A stretch of DNA of 64,000 bases from Membranihabitans maritimus. GTDB lineage: Bacteria; Bacteroidota; Bacteroidia; Chitinophagales; Saprospiraceae. The DNA lies in the NCBI RefSeq assembly GCF_021729145.1, contig NZ_JAJSLW010000001.1:124001-188000 (forward strand), read 5' to 3'. The number at the start of each line of letters is the position of its first letter. The first letter of the stretch is position 1. The position numbers and the translations under genes were made by a program. Positions 36,737 through 46,606 of this stretch are shown here, piece by piece. The notes below the pieces were generated by a model. It worked only from the letters and a program-made list of their open reading frames with translations. It was not told the origin of the DNA and ran no database searches.

Positions 36737-37920
36737 ATGAAAGCTTTATTACAATACAAGGATGCCTTATTGAGACCGGTAAAAATCAATTTCGAAGATT
36801 CTTGCATAATGAAATTGACTGGGGATCTCGAATGATTGGGATAAATAGGCCCAGAGGAAGTGGGAAAACCACTTTAATGCTTCAGTATTTTAAATTTCAT
36901 TTGTGAACACCTTCTGATGCCTTATAATTGACTGCTGACCATTCCTGGTTTTATGATCATACCTTATTAGATACTGCTGTCGAATGGTATAAAAAACGGA
37001 GGAAGAATTCTTTTTATCGATGAAGTTCATACATACACGCGATGGTCCAGGGAATTGAAAAACATATACGACCGCTACCTCGACCTTCGCGTTATATTTT
37101 CCGCTTCCTCTGCGTTGGACATATATCATGGAGAGAGTGATTTAAGCAGAAGGGTTATTAGTTATTATCTTCCGGGACTATCCTTTAGAGAATACATAAT
37201 ACTCAATAATACAATCGAATTTTCTCCAATTACACTTGAAGAGATTGTTCAATCCCACCGTCGGATATCACTTGATACTACCAATCAATTTCAACCTTTG
37301 CCGATTTTTAAGGATTATTTACAATATGGGTATTTACCAATTATTTTGGAAGGCAAGGATAGTTATCTGCCAAAAATAAGCCAAATCATTATGATTCCGA
37401 CTTATCATATATTCAGTCATATAACGCAGGAACAGCCGCAAAAGAAAAAAAGCTTCTAGCGATTATTGCTCAATCAGTGCCCTATAAACCTTATATTTCT
37501 TCGTTGGCCAGAAAACTCGAAATAAGCAGGGAAAGTTTGTATAACTACCTTTCTCAATTGGAAAGTGGTCATCTATTAATCACATTGAAAACAAAAGGGA
37601 AAAGCATTTCAACGCTTCAAAAACCCGATAAAATATACCTGGAAAATACCAATTGGGCGTATTCGTTAACGACCAATCCCGACCCCGGTAATTTGCGGGA
37701 GACCTTTGCTCTCAATCAATTACTACACGGAAAGCTAAAAGTAAACCTTCCTGCAAAAGGAGATTTTGTAATCAATAAAGACCTCTATATAGAAGTACGA
37801 GGTAAAAAGAATGGCCAGCAGCAGGTAAAAAATTATAAAAATCATATAGTAGCATCCGATGGCATTGAGACTGGTTTTGGGAAAAAGTTCCCTCTTTGGT
37901 TGCTACGGTTTTTATACTAA
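36737..37920 (+). pseudogene. broken AAA ATPase with DUF4143 C-terminal domain
   Basis: Pieces of one protein occur in order but in different frames: the start MKALLQYKDAL; then, in another frame, DWGSRMIGINRPRGSGKTT (Walker A); then GRILFIDEVHTYTRW (Walker B), RVIFSASSALDIYHG and SFREYIIL; and finally a winged-helix and DUF4143-like end (SLARKLEISRESLYNYLSQLE to LLRFLY). At least four frameshifts or stops separate them, for instance near 36800, 36905, 37010 and 37459. The intact family forms ATPases of unknown role, common in Bacteroidota and often strain-variable. The last two fragments alone look like small genes but are parts of this one. Confidence 0.85.
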
Positions 37921-37927
37921 AGAATCA

Positions 37928-38542
37928 CTACAAAAACAAGACAACCAAACCAGTTGCAATCAATATAATACCCGAAATTATCCCGGAATAATGCTCTAGC
38001 TTATGCCAGTTTTGATTTAATTTCTCAAGCCCCTTATATACTAAATATACCCAGGCCAGCATTCCAGTTAATGTAACTGTTGTATACAATATAGAAAGGA
38101 GAGCAACCGAAATCCATCCATCTTGTCCTGCCAGAAGGTAAAGTGCTTCGATTTCCAGACAGGGGCTAAAAAACATAGCCAAAACAATTACCTGTATCTT
38201 TTTTGCCTGACTTAATCCACTATAGTCGGTGCCAATATTAAAGTGATGATGGTGATAATGTCTGTAAATAAAAAAAATCCCTAAACCAATCAACAATAAA
38301 GAACTGATCCAGGACATATAAGAGGAAAAGTTATCTGATAAATGAAAACTCAAAAGACTAATGAATAGACCAATAGCGATCGTACTCAACACATGAGCAC
38401 CTCCTGCAAAAAATGTAATCCGAAGTGTTTTTCTTAGATCCCAGTTTTCTTTCTTTGAAATAGTCACCAGTGGAATCCAGTGATTGGGAATCACAGCATG
38501 TAGTATACTTAAACCTAATCCACTAAGTAAAATTGATACCAT
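37928..38542 (-). CDS. NicO/TauE-like small membrane transporter, probable metal or anion exporter
   Basis: The 204-residue protein has about six membrane segments. An N-terminal HAVIPNHWIPLV motif resembles the HxxxPDH signature of nickel/cobalt carriers (Asn for Asp), and a His-rich loop YRHYHHHHF follows the third segment. The SPCLEIEALYLLAG segment is characteristic of a Bacteroidota set often labelled urease-accessory UreH-like or sulfite-exporter-like. The His loop suggests metal handling. It ends 7 bp from the broken ATPase and faces it. Confidence 0.65.
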   Translation of the reverse strand: MVSILLSGLGLSILHAVIPNHWIPLVTISKKENWDLRKTLRITFFAGGAHVLSTIAIGLFISLLSFHLSDNFSSYMSWISSLLLIGLGIFFIYRHYHHHHFNIGTDYSGLSQAKKIQVIVLAMFFSPCLEIEALYLLAGQDGWISVALLSILYTTVTLTGMLAWVYLVYKGLEKLNQNWHKLEHYSGIISGIILIATGLVVLFL

Positions 38543-38679
38543 ATTTTTTAGAAAAGCACAAAGGTATGTAATTGTTCATTGTAAGAATTCAATTTACCTT
38601 CTTTTTTAATTGGATCCAAATAAAGTACAAAGATACAATTCGATTTCATTGACCAACCGGATTGCAAACATTTCTTCTA

Positions 38680-39963
38680 TCAGGCCAGATTCCCTTTAAA
38701 TGTAGGGGAATTAGTGCTCTTTTTTCTCATATAAATAAACAGACCTGCAAAGGCAACAATCAAAATTAGTGGAATAATCAACGTAACCCGCAAGATTTCA
38801 GGGCCGGCAGCAGTTTGAGCTTCTATAAAAGCTTCCGCCTCCGGACTGCCGGACTTCGAAATTTGATAGGTTACCAAATCAGCCCCCTCGGGTAATTGGT
38901 TTAATATCAATTGATCGTAATAGCCTCCCATAAAAACCATATAAATGGTTACGGCAAACATGCCCATACCTCCTATCAGATTCATTCCTAATGCCCCGGA
39001 TTCCGGAATGTTTTCAGATACAAAACCCAACATTGTTGGCCAAAAGTACGTGATTCCCATTCCAAATATAAAAGCACCTAAAAACAATAACCCTCCGCTC
39101 ACCTGAGATAAAATAAAAAGACCGGCAGCAGATAAAATCGCCGATACCAATAAAGTTCCAGTCGGTGAAAATTTCTCGACCATCGGCCCGGCAAATGCGC
39201 GTCCTACGGTTTGAACCCCTGCTGTGATGGCTAATAAAATCAATCCACTATCAGTAACCTTATTTAATAAAACTTCAATCCATTGATTCGTAAACAATTC
39301 AGTAATAGCGGTTCCCAACATACAAAAAACCATAAAAATAAATAAGGGTTTCAAAAGCGACCTCAACATCTCATTGTAAGTAATCCCGGAAGCCACCCTT
39401 TCGGTAACAGGGAATGATTTCCCAAAAGTCATAAACAAGTATATAATAGCTGGCAATAACATTGTTCCCACTTGAATTTGCCAGCCCCACCCCAACCGTG
39501 TAAAGAAAAAGGAAATTAAAGAACCAATAACAATACCCCCCGGAAACCAGAGGTGGAAGTGATTTAATTTCGTGGTTTTGTTTTCAGGAAAAATCGTGGC
39601 AACCAATGGATTGCACGCAGCTTCCACAGTCCCATTTGCAACACCAATTAACAAGGTAGAAAGGAACAAAGTCCAAAACCCCTGGGATAATACTGTCAAT
39701 AATATACCAAGTATATGCAAAAAGCCGGCAATCACCATAAGTCTTTTAATCCCCACAATATCAACAAGAAATCCACCAATAATTATAGCCAGCGGAAAGC
39801 CCCAAAATGCCGTACCTGCAATCATCGCCAATTGCTCGTTAGATAGTCCAAATTCCATACCCAAAGGGGTCAGAATCCCTGCCCGGATCCCAAAGGATAA
39901 TGAAGTTACCAATAAAGCCAGGCAGCTCAATAGGAACAAAGACTTCCTCTCAGCGTTTTGCAT
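38680..39963 (-). CDS. major facilitator superfamily transporter
   Basis: The 427-residue protein has 12 predicted membrane segments. GFPLAIIIGGFLVDIVGIKRLM is the MFS loop 2-3 motif, and NHFHLWFPGGIVIGS recalls the FucP sugar-porter branch. It probably imports a monosaccharide or related compound from the periplasm. It is divergent from the Gfo/Idh/MocA gene at 40093, with 129 bp between starts, so a shared control region is likely. Confidence 0.88.
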   Translation of the reverse strand: MQNAERKSLFLLSCLALLVTSLSFGIRAGILTPLGMEFGLSNEQLAMIAGTAFWGFPLAIIIGGFLVDIVGIKRLMVIAGFLHILGILLTVLSQGFWTLFLSTLLIGVANGTVEAACNPLVATIFPENKTTKLNHFHLWFPGGIVIGSLISFFFTRLGWGWQIQVGTMLLPAIIYLFMTFGKSFPVTERVASGITYNEMLRSLLKPLFIFMVFCMLGTAITELFTNQWIEVLLNKVTDSGLILLAITAGVQTVGRAFAGPMVEKFSPTGTLLVSAILSAAGLFILSQVSGGLLFLGAFIFGMGITYFWPTMLGFVSENIPESGALGMNLIGGMGMFAVTIYMVFMGGYYDQLILNQLPEGADLVTYQISKSGSPEAEAFIEAQTAAGPEILRVTLIIPLILIVAFAGLFIYMRKKSTNSPTFKGNLA

Positions 39964-40092
39964 TTCAAATATTTTTAATCGAAAAGGGTCCTAATATATA
40001 AACTTTTCGCTATAGTCATTCAAATTTTATTCTTTCGTGGGAGATTGGTTATATTTAGGTTTTTCAAACTAGATATAAAATAACAGTAAACT

Positions 40093-41250
40093 ATGAGTCG
40101 AAAAATCAGAATGGGCATGGTCGGAGGCGGTCCCGGTGCATTTATTGGCAATGTTCACCGTATAGCTGCGCGTTTAGATGGAGAAATAGAATTGGTATGT
40201 GGATCCTTTAGTTCCAACCCGGATAAGTCAAAAGAAACAGGCAAAGAACTCAATTTACCCGATGACAGAGTATATGATACTTTCCAGGATATGATCGAGA
40301 AAGAAAAACAACTTCCCGAAGGAGAACGAATGGATTGTATCAGTATCGTTACTCCCAACCACCTCCACTTTCTACCCGCTAAACTGGCTTTGGAAAATGG
40401 GTTTCACGTAATTTGCGACAAACCCATGACCCGTACTCTGGATGAAGCGAAAGAATTGGAGGAAATTGTAAATAAAACGGGGTTGATTTTTGCACTTACA
40501 CATACATATACTGGCTATCCAATGGTCAAACAAGCCCGGGATATGATAAATGAAGGTACCTTGGGTGAAATACGGAAAATATATGTAGAATATCCCCAAG
40601 GGTGGTTAACTGAAAAAGTAGAAGAAACGGATTCCAAGCAGGCAGGGTGGAGAACAGACCCTTCCAAATCAGGTATAGCTGGTGCAATGGGGGATATCGG
40701 AACCCATGCAGAAAACCTGGCCGAATATATTACCGGGCAAAAAATTAGCAAAATGTGTGCGGATTTAAATACGGTTGTCGATGGAAGAGTATTGGATGAC
40801 GACGGGGCTGTATTACTTAAATTTGATGGTGGTGCTTCCGGGATCCTCACGGCCAGTCAGGTAGCTGCAGGGGAAGAAAACAGCCTTGCTATCAGGGTCT
40901 ATGGCACAAAAGCCGGATTGGAGTGGCACCAGATGGAGCCTAATAGCCTTCAGGTCAAATGGTTGGATCAGCCTATGCAGGTATACAGGACAGGAGTAGG
41001 ACCATTAAGTGAAGGAGCTACTGCGCACACACGCGTCCCAGCCGGTCATCCCGAAGGATATCTGGAGGCATTTGCTAACTTATACCGCAATTTTGCCAAA
41101 ACCATACAAGCGAAAATTGAAGGAATAGATCCTGATCCACAGCATTTGGATTTCCCTTCGGTAACTGATGGGGTAAGAGGAATGCAATTTTTATATAAAG
41201 TAGTAGAATCGGGAAAGAGTGATCAAAAGTGGACGGATTTCGATGACTAA
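40093..41250 (+). CDS. Gfo/Idh/MocA family oxidoreductase
   Basis: The 385-residue dehydrogenase has GMVGGGPGAFIGNVHR at the N-terminus (GxGGxG-type cofactor site), VICDKPMTRT as the EKP block (Asp for Glu), and GAMGDIGTHAENLAEY with the catalytic His region. The N-terminal insert GPGAFIG is typical of a subgroup close to scyllo-inositol and 1,5-anhydrofructose-type enzymes in Bacteroidota. It is divergent from an MFS sugar porter. The substrate is unknown. Confidence 0.9.
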   Translation: MSRKIRMGMVGGGPGAFIGNVHRIAARLDGEIELVCGSFSSNPDKSKETGKELNLPDDRVYDTFQDMIEKEKQLPEGERMDCISIVTPNHLHFLPAKLALENGFHVICDKPMTRTLDEAKELEEIVNKTGLIFALTHTYTGYPMVKQARDMINEGTLGEIRKIYVEYPQGWLTEKVEETDSKQAGWRTDPSKSGIAGAMGDIGTHAENLAEYITGQKISKMCADLNTVVDGRVLDDDGAVLLKFDGGASGILTASQVAAGEENSLAIRVYGTKAGLEWHQMEPNSLQVKWLDQPMQVYRTGVGPLSEGATAHTRVPAGHPEGYLEAFANLYRNFAKTIQAKIEGIDPDPQHLDFPSVTDGVRGMQFLYKVVESGKSDQKWTDFDD

Positions 41251-41406
41251 TTAGAGCTTGACTTAATTAACGAAATCCTCTGCGCAACTCTGCAGATTGC
41301 GTATAAATAGAAATCTCAAGGGTTCTTTGCGTAGGAAGCCAAGAAAATTACGCAAAGAACCCTTGAGCAATACGAAGGTTCGCATAGTTCTGAGTGTATA
41401 GTCTTA
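41251..41406 (+). repeat. dispersed repeat, copy A
   Basis: This begins TTAGAGCTT right after the Gfo stop codon and contains CTCTGCGCAACTCTGCAGATTGCGT and an AATTACGCAAAGAACCC core. Copy B at 52588-52744 starts with the same TTAGAGCTT and follows the same order of motifs throughout. The copy also has an inner inverted repeat: CTCAAGGGTTCTTTGCGTA pairs with TTACGCAAAGAACCCTTGAG. No coding capacity is seen. Confidence 0.6.
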
Positions 41407-41500
41407 TATTTCAATTTAAATAAAAAATGTAATTCTTTACGCAAAAAATAATTATTCGTACAGACATTTATTTTTTACTATAAATTTTTAAACATTCAAT

Positions 41501-43105
41501 TTGGATCAAAAGGCTCGTATAGTTACTGGCATTGTTCTCATCAATCTTATCCAGTCTTTTTTTACAGAACTAATGCACGATGAAGCATATTATTGGATGT
41601 GGTCGAATAATCTGGCGTGGGGTTATTTTGATCACCCTCCAATGATTGCCTGGGTAATTTGGGTCGGTAAGTCCCTTCTGGAAAGTGAATTGGGTGTGCG
41701 ATTAATGGCTGTTTTTCTTCATGGATTGACATTGTACTTTCTCTTTACCTTTCTTGAAGAAAAAAACTGGTTTAAAAAAAACTGGTTGTACTATACGATT
41801 CCTATCTCCATTCCTCTTTTTCATATTTTCGGCTTTATTGCAACACCCGATGCCCCATTGCTTTTCTTTGTATTTGTATATTTTATTCTTCTGGAGAAGT
41901 ATCTGAAAACCCCCCACTGGGGTAAAGCCATTTTAATAGGACTAGTTATTTCTGGCATGTTCTATAGCAAATATACTACAATTTTGGTTCCTATATTTAC
42001 GATCATCGGTTTACCCAGACTGTTAAAAGACAAGAACATTTGGATAGCTTTTTTTGTCGTTATCTTGACCTTTCTTCCACACGCATTTTGGCAAATAAAT
42101 CATGAGTTTCCCAGTTTGAAATACCATTTGATTGAACGGTCAGATAGCATAGAATGGGAGTTTTTGACAACGTATTTTGTCAATTTTTTTGCATTTAGTC
42201 CTGTCTACCCTCTTATATTTTGGTTGGTCTTTAAAAACAAGGTTTCATCCTCTTACGAAAGAATACTGAAATCAGTCTTCTTCGGATACCTGGTTTTTTT
42301 CCTGATTATGATCTTTCGGGGACGTCCGCAGCCACAATGGTTTCTACCGATCGTATTCCCCATGGCTTATTATACGATTAAGTACGGCCTTCCCAATGAC
42401 ATCTATCGAAAGTGGGTTAAAGGTTCAGTAATTTTTGTTTTGTGTTTATATGTTCCTTTGCGAATTGTATTAATGCTGTCTAATTTGGATCTTAAAACGG
42501 AATTCCACAATAATGAACGAAGCCTGACAACTATGGCAGATATGGCAGGTGAGAAACCGGTTGTGTTTTCCAACAATTATTACTGGCCTTCAAAGTATAT
42601 GTTTTACACAGGAAATTTATCTTTTGGCATGAGTGATATTAATTACCACAAAACTCAGTTTGACTTTCAGCCCCAAAATGAAATTGCCGTGGATGGCGAC
42701 ACAGTTTTATTTGTAAATTATTTTAAACCCCAAAGTTCAATAACCCGGGAAGATATTAAATTGGAAGTGATGGAAGATTATCCATTGCATTATTGGGTCG
42801 CTAACAAACTGGAATTAAACTCTGACAACTCCCAACTCCTGGTCACTTCTCAAAACACTTATCCCGATGAAATCACACTGTCTGCTAATGCCCTGGACCT
42901 GACAGCGGTTTATATTGACGACATATCGGGGGAGAGAATTATGCATAAACAAGAATTTAAAACAATCAGGCTTTCACCGGGTGAAGAATATCAATTTACT
43001 TTGCCATTTCAGGCGGATCGAGATTTTAAAGGAAAAGTTTTCGTTTCGTTTCATTTAAAGAGATTTGATCCGTATTTTCCAGATTATTTTCTAACAATAA
43101 ATTAA
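41501..43105 (+). CDS. glycosyltransferase family 39-like membrane protein
   Basis: The 534-residue GT-C type enzyme has about 11 membrane segments. LMHDEAYYWMW carries the acidic Asp-Glu catalytic pair of the first loop, and FDHPPMIAW follows as in ArnT/PMT-like enzymes. The C-terminal 120 residues are soluble and face outside the cytoplasm. These enzymes transfer a sugar from a lipid-phosphate donor. The start is TTG at 41501: a stop lies at 41489, and any later ATG would remove the first membrane segment or the catalytic loop. Confidence 0.85.
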   Translation: MDQKARIVTGIVLINLIQSFFTELMHDEAYYWMWSNNLAWGYFDHPPMIAWVIWVGKSLLESELGVRLMAVFLHGLTLYFLFTFLEEKNWFKKNWLYYTIPISIPLFHIFGFIATPDAPLLFFVFVYFILLEKYLKTPHWGKAILIGLVISGMFYSKYTTILVPIFTIIGLPRLLKDKNIWIAFFVVILTFLPHAFWQINHEFPSLKYHLIERSDSIEWEFLTTYFVNFFAFSPVYPLIFWLVFKNKVSSSYERILKSVFFGYLVFFLIMIFRGRPQPQWFLPIVFPMAYYTIKYGLPNDIYRKWVKGSVIFVLCLYVPLRIVLMLSNLDLKTEFHNNERSLTTMADMAGEKPVVFSNNYYWPSKYMFYTGNLSFGMSDINYHKTQFDFQPQNEIAVDGDTVLFVNYFKPQSSITREDIKLEVMEDYPLHYWVANKLELNSDNSQLLVTSQNTYPDEITLSANALDLTAVYIDDISGERIMHKQEFKTIRLSPGEEYQFTLPFQADRDFKGKVFVSFHLKRFDPYFPDYFLTIN

Positions 43106-43117
43106 ATAATTACCAGT

Positions 43118-44173
43118 ATGAAAAACATAAAAGGTCCTGCCATTTTCCTAGCCCAATTTGCTTCGGGAGAAGCGCCATTCAACGATTTCAGGTCTATTTG
43201 CAAATGGGCAGCTTCATTGGGTTATAAAGGAATTCAGGTACCTACTTTTGTGCCAGAGTTTATTGATCTTGAAAAAGCAGCTACAAGCAAGACATATTGT
43301 GATGAACTCAAAGGCATAGCAGCAGAAGAAGGCATTCAAATAACAGAGTTATCTACGCATTTACAGGGACAATTGGTAGCAGTTCATCCGGCGTATAATG
43401 AATTATTTGACGGGTTCGCCCCCGAAGAAGTTCACGGTAAGCCCAAAGAACGTACAGAGTGGGCTGTTCAGCAGCTTAAATATGCGGCTGCAGCCAGCCG
43501 GAACATGGGAATTGATGTTCATGGCACTTTTTCCGGTGCGCTTATCTGGCAAACGGTATATCCCTGGCCGCAGCGACCCAAGGGGCTCGTAGATTCTGCT
43601 TTTAGTGAATTGGCCAGTCGCTGGAAACCAATCCTCGATGAATTTGATGACAAGGGCGTAGACGTATGCTATGAATTGCACCCCGGCGAAGACCTGCACG
43701 ACGGAATTACATTTGAGCGGTTTGTAGAGGCTGTCGATGGACATTCACGAGCAAATATTCTGTACGATCCATCCCATTTTGTTCTGCAGCAACTGGATTA
43801 TTTGGATTTTATAGATATTTACCACGAACGAATCCGGATGTTTCACGTAAAAGACGCAGAATTCAACCCTACAGGCAGGTCTGGTGTATATGGAGGGTAT
43901 CAGGACTGGGTAGAGAGACCCGGAAGATTCCGGTCCCTGGGAGACGGACAGGTAGATTTCAAGTCGATTTTTACCAAATTGGCAAGGTACAACTACGATG
44001 GCTGGGCTGTTCTCGAATGGGAATGCGCTATCAAGGACAGTGAACAGGGCGCGAAAGAAGGAGCGCCTTTCATAGCAGACCACATCATCAAAGTAACGGA
44101 AAAAGCTTTTGATGATTTCGCAGGGGTAGAAGCGGACGAAAGCTTCAACCGGAAAATAATGGGATTAGAATAA
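43118..44173 (+). CDS. sugar phosphate isomerase/epimerase-like TIM barrel
   Basis: The 351-residue protein has metal-site pieces of the xylose-isomerase-like TIM-barrel family: CYELHPGED (Glu), ILYDPSHF (Asp, His), MFHVKDAEF (His, Asp) and VLEWECA (Glu). It lacks a signal peptide. It lies 12 bp after the GT39 gene. In Bacteroidota this type often accompanies Gfo/Idh/MocA dehydrogenases, such as the one 2 kb upstream, and the pair may convert 3-keto or inositol-like sugars. Confidence 0.9.
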   Translation: MKNIKGPAIFLAQFASGEAPFNDFRSICKWAASLGYKGIQVPTFVPEFIDLEKAATSKTYCDELKGIAAEEGIQITELSTHLQGQLVAVHPAYNELFDGFAPEEVHGKPKERTEWAVQQLKYAAAASRNMGIDVHGTFSGALIWQTVYPWPQRPKGLVDSAFSELASRWKPILDEFDDKGVDVCYELHPGEDLHDGITFERFVEAVDGHSRANILYDPSHFVLQQLDYLDFIDIYHERIRMFHVKDAEFNPTGRSGVYGGYQDWVERPGRFRSLGDGQVDFKSIFTKLARYNYDGWAVLEWECAIKDSEQGAKEGAPFIADHIIKVTEKAFDDFAGVEADESFNRKIMGLE

Positions 44174-44204
44174 AGTATAAAACTTACATACCAAACGGAA
44201 ATCC

Positions 44205-44258
44205 AAAAAGGTTATAACTGCGTATTGTATTTATATTACGTACTTATAACCTTTTTTT
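44205..44258. terminator. hairpin with A- and T-tracts
   Basis: AAAAAGGTTATAA (44205-44217) pairs perfectly with TTATAACCTTTTT (44244-44256) around 26 bases, and a T-tract follows to 44258. This is a good intrinsic terminator for the isomerase transcript. It directly abuts the ATG of the next gene at 44259, so it may also hide that start in RNA. Confidence 0.7.
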
Positions 44259-44582
44259 ATGACTAAGAAATTTGTATTTTTTATTTGTTTGCTGGCAACA
44301 GTAATAATTGCATGTACGGATGATCCTATAATGACGGGTGAAGAAGTATCATATGCCGGGGATATCAGACCATTGATCGATACAAAATGTAGTAATCAGG
44401 CATGTCACGGACCGGGTTCAACGGTTTTTGAATTGACTACCTATACACAGGTGCAATTGAAAGCATCGCAAATCCGAGAACAAGTGTGGGAATTTCAGAC
44501 TATGCCACAAACCGGATCGATGACCCAGGAACAACGTGCTCTATTCCGAGATTGGGTAGATGCAGGTGCACCGAATAATTAA
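44259..44582 (+). CDS. small exported lipoprotein with variant haem motif (CX4CH), cytochrome-like
   Basis: The 107-residue protein has a lipoprotein signal (VIIAC, Cys near 19). The conserved part reads GDIRPLIDTKCSNQACHGPG, with CSNQACH as a CX4CH haem-attachment variant, and MTQEQRALFRDWVDAGAPNN at the end. This fits the planctomycete-type cytochrome c domain found in Bacteroidota. It would sit on the outer face of a membrane and carry electrons. Haem binding is not proven, and a single Met ligand (QTMPQTGSM) can be suggested. Confidence 0.75.
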   Translation: MTKKFVFFICLLATVIIACTDDPIMTGEEVSYAGDIRPLIDTKCSNQACHGPGSTVFELTTYTQVQLKASQIREQVWEFQTMPQTGSMTQEQRALFRDWVDAGAPNN

Positions 44583-44817
44583 TATTATTTAATCGTCCAG
44601 ATTGGGTAACAGAGGATTATTTTGTAGATGGGTTGAATTTTATGTCTCGAGTAAAGAATGATCAGTTCGTTTTCATACCCTAATCACCTCGTGACTCATC
44701 GTTTGCAACTCGTAGATTTTTGGAAATCATTTGTTTCCCAAAACTCACGGCTCACCACTCCAAATTATTTTTTCCCGATCGATTATTAACTTCGGCCTCC
44801 AGACTCCGGATTCCTAG

Positions 44818-45492
44818 CTATTTAAGGGCATCCATAAATTCTTTACGGTTAGAAACACTATTAAAGGCACCCGAATAATCCATGGTAATAGTACTACTAT
44901 TATCATCTTGAATTCCCCTGGTAGTTACACAGAAATGTTTGGCGTCAACCACTACAATCACATCTTCGGTGTTCAAAGCTTCTTTTAACTCTTCGAGAAT
45001 TTGTCGTGTCATTCGTTCCTGTACCTGTGGTCTCCTCGCACAATAATCCACGATGCGGTTGATTTTGGAAAGACCAATTACTTTACCTTTGGAAATATAA
45101 GCTACATGTGCTTTCCCTATAATAGGTAAAAAATGGTGTTCACAGGTGCTTTTTACTGAGATATCTTTCTCAATAATGAATTTGTTGTATTGGTATTTAT
45201 TGTCAAAAACAGAGATCTTTGGTTTATTCGCGGGATCCAGACCGTAAAATATTTCTTTGACAAACATTTTAGCTACCCTGTAAGGAGTGCCTTTCAAGCT
45301 ATCATCCGTTAAATCCAACCCCAGGGTCTCCATGATTTCTTCAAACTTTTCGCTTATGATCTCCAGTTTTTCATCTTCGGAAAGGTCAAAAGCGTCATCC
45401 CGCATCGGGGTATCAATACTGTGGGTAATGTGCGCGTCGCCTTTAGACTCAATTTCTTCCAAAATTTCCTGCGCCAATTCGTATTTCTTCAT
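44818..45492 (-). CDS. folE: GTP cyclohydrolase I
   Basis: The 224-residue enzyme has the zinc site Cys and His in STCEHHFLP and the second Cys in KHFCVTTRGIQD. GLSKINRIVDYCARRPQVQERMTRQI is the family core. It makes 7,8-dihydroneopterin triphosphate, the first step of folate (and in some bacteria queuosine) synthesis. The length is normal with a usual N-terminal helical extension. It lies between a gap and lgt, all on the minus strand. Confidence 0.96.
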   Translation of the reverse strand: MKKYELAQEILEEIESKGDAHITHSIDTPMRDDAFDLSEDEKLEIISEKFEEIMETLGLDLTDDSLKGTPYRVAKMFVKEIFYGLDPANKPKISVFDNKYQYNKFIIEKDISVKSTCEHHFLPIIGKAHVAYISKGKVIGLSKINRIVDYCARRPQVQERMTRQILEELKEALNTEDVIVVVDAKHFCVTTRGIQDDNSSTITMDYSGAFNSVSNRKEFMDALK

Positions 45493-45607
45493 TTCTGTCT
45501 ATATGTTATAAAATCTTCCAGGATTTAAAACGTCGGATTGTGTAAATATGTTCAATAATAAGTAATTTCTCATTTAGATTCGGGTTCCTTTTTGAAGTCA
45601 CATTTAT

Positions 45608-46453
45608 TTATTTTTTCCCTTTTTTTCTGGCTTTTACCCAACTGAAATCCGGCTCATAAGATTTGGTATTAAACAAAAAATAAACTCCAATCAACACAAA
45701 AGGGATACTCAATAGTTGTCCAGTAGATAGCCCCAGGTTAAAAAATGTCTCAATCCCACCCTGGCTTTTCTTAAAATATTCGAGTCCAAAACGTGCTCCC
45801 CATAACAATACCATAAACCAACCGAAAATATAACCGAGTTTTTTACGAGCTTCGGTTTTCCAGTAAAGAAAGTAAAGAAACGCAAAAATTATCACACACC
45901 CGATGGCTTCATATAATTGAACAGGATGTCGGGGAATATCATCTACCAACGCAAACTTGAAGGCCCAGGGGACCTCTGCAGGTTTGCCAATAATTTCATG
46001 GTTCATCAGGTTCCCGGTCCGGATAAAAGCTCCGGCCAGCGTCACAGGAATAACGATCCGGTCCAGAATCCATAAATATGGCGTTTTGCTTACTTTCCTG
46101 GAAAACAACCAAAGAGCAAAAAGTATACCTATGGCGCCTCCGTGCGATGCCAATCCGCGGTATCCAATAAACTGGAATTCCGGCTCGAAGCGCACAGGAA
46201 GGATAATCTCAAGTGGATGTTGGGAAAAATAAGCCCAATCGTAAAACAGACAATGTCCCAGTCGCGCACCCAGAATGGTAGCAATTACCATATAAGTAAG
46301 CAAAGAATCTAACCAATCCAGATTGGCGTTTTCCCTTTTAAATATTTTTTTCATCAGGATGTACCCAATAAAAAAGCCAGCGGCAAAAAGTACACTATAC
46401 CATCTTAAAAATCCCCACTGTGGATCAACGTTCCAGTCGATGTAATAAATCAT
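45608..46453 (-). CDS. lgt: prolipoprotein diacylglyceryl transferase
   Basis: The 281-residue membrane enzyme has about seven spans. GYRGLASHGGAIG and RTGNLMNHEIIGKP are Lgt signatures (HGGL-like and RxGNLxNxE), and RHPVQLYEA follows. It attaches diacylglycerol to the Cys of lipoproteins, of which this window encodes at least six. The family is essential in many Gram-negative bacteria. Confidence 0.96.
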   Translation of the reverse strand: MIYYIDWNVDPQWGFLRWYSVLFAAGFFIGYILMKKIFKRENANLDWLDSLLTYMVIATILGARLGHCLFYDWAYFSQHPLEIILPVRFEPEFQFIGYRGLASHGGAIGILFALWLFSRKVSKTPYLWILDRIVIPVTLAGAFIRTGNLMNHEIIGKPAEVPWAFKFALVDDIPRHPVQLYEAIGCVIIFAFLYFLYWKTEARKKLGYIFGWFMVLLWGARFGLEYFKKSQGGIETFFNLGLSTGQLLSIPFVLIGVYFLFNTKSYEPDFSWVKARKKGKK

Positions 46454-46606
46454 TTCTGCTTTTTTGCAAAAGTACAGTATATTTTGAAGATTGAGGAAAA
46501 ATGAGAAATTTAGTGGAAGTCCAAGGGACTAAAACATACAAGCTGATTTAAATTTCATAAATTTCGAATAGTTATATTTTATTCGCATAATAAACCTGAA
46601 TGTTTT

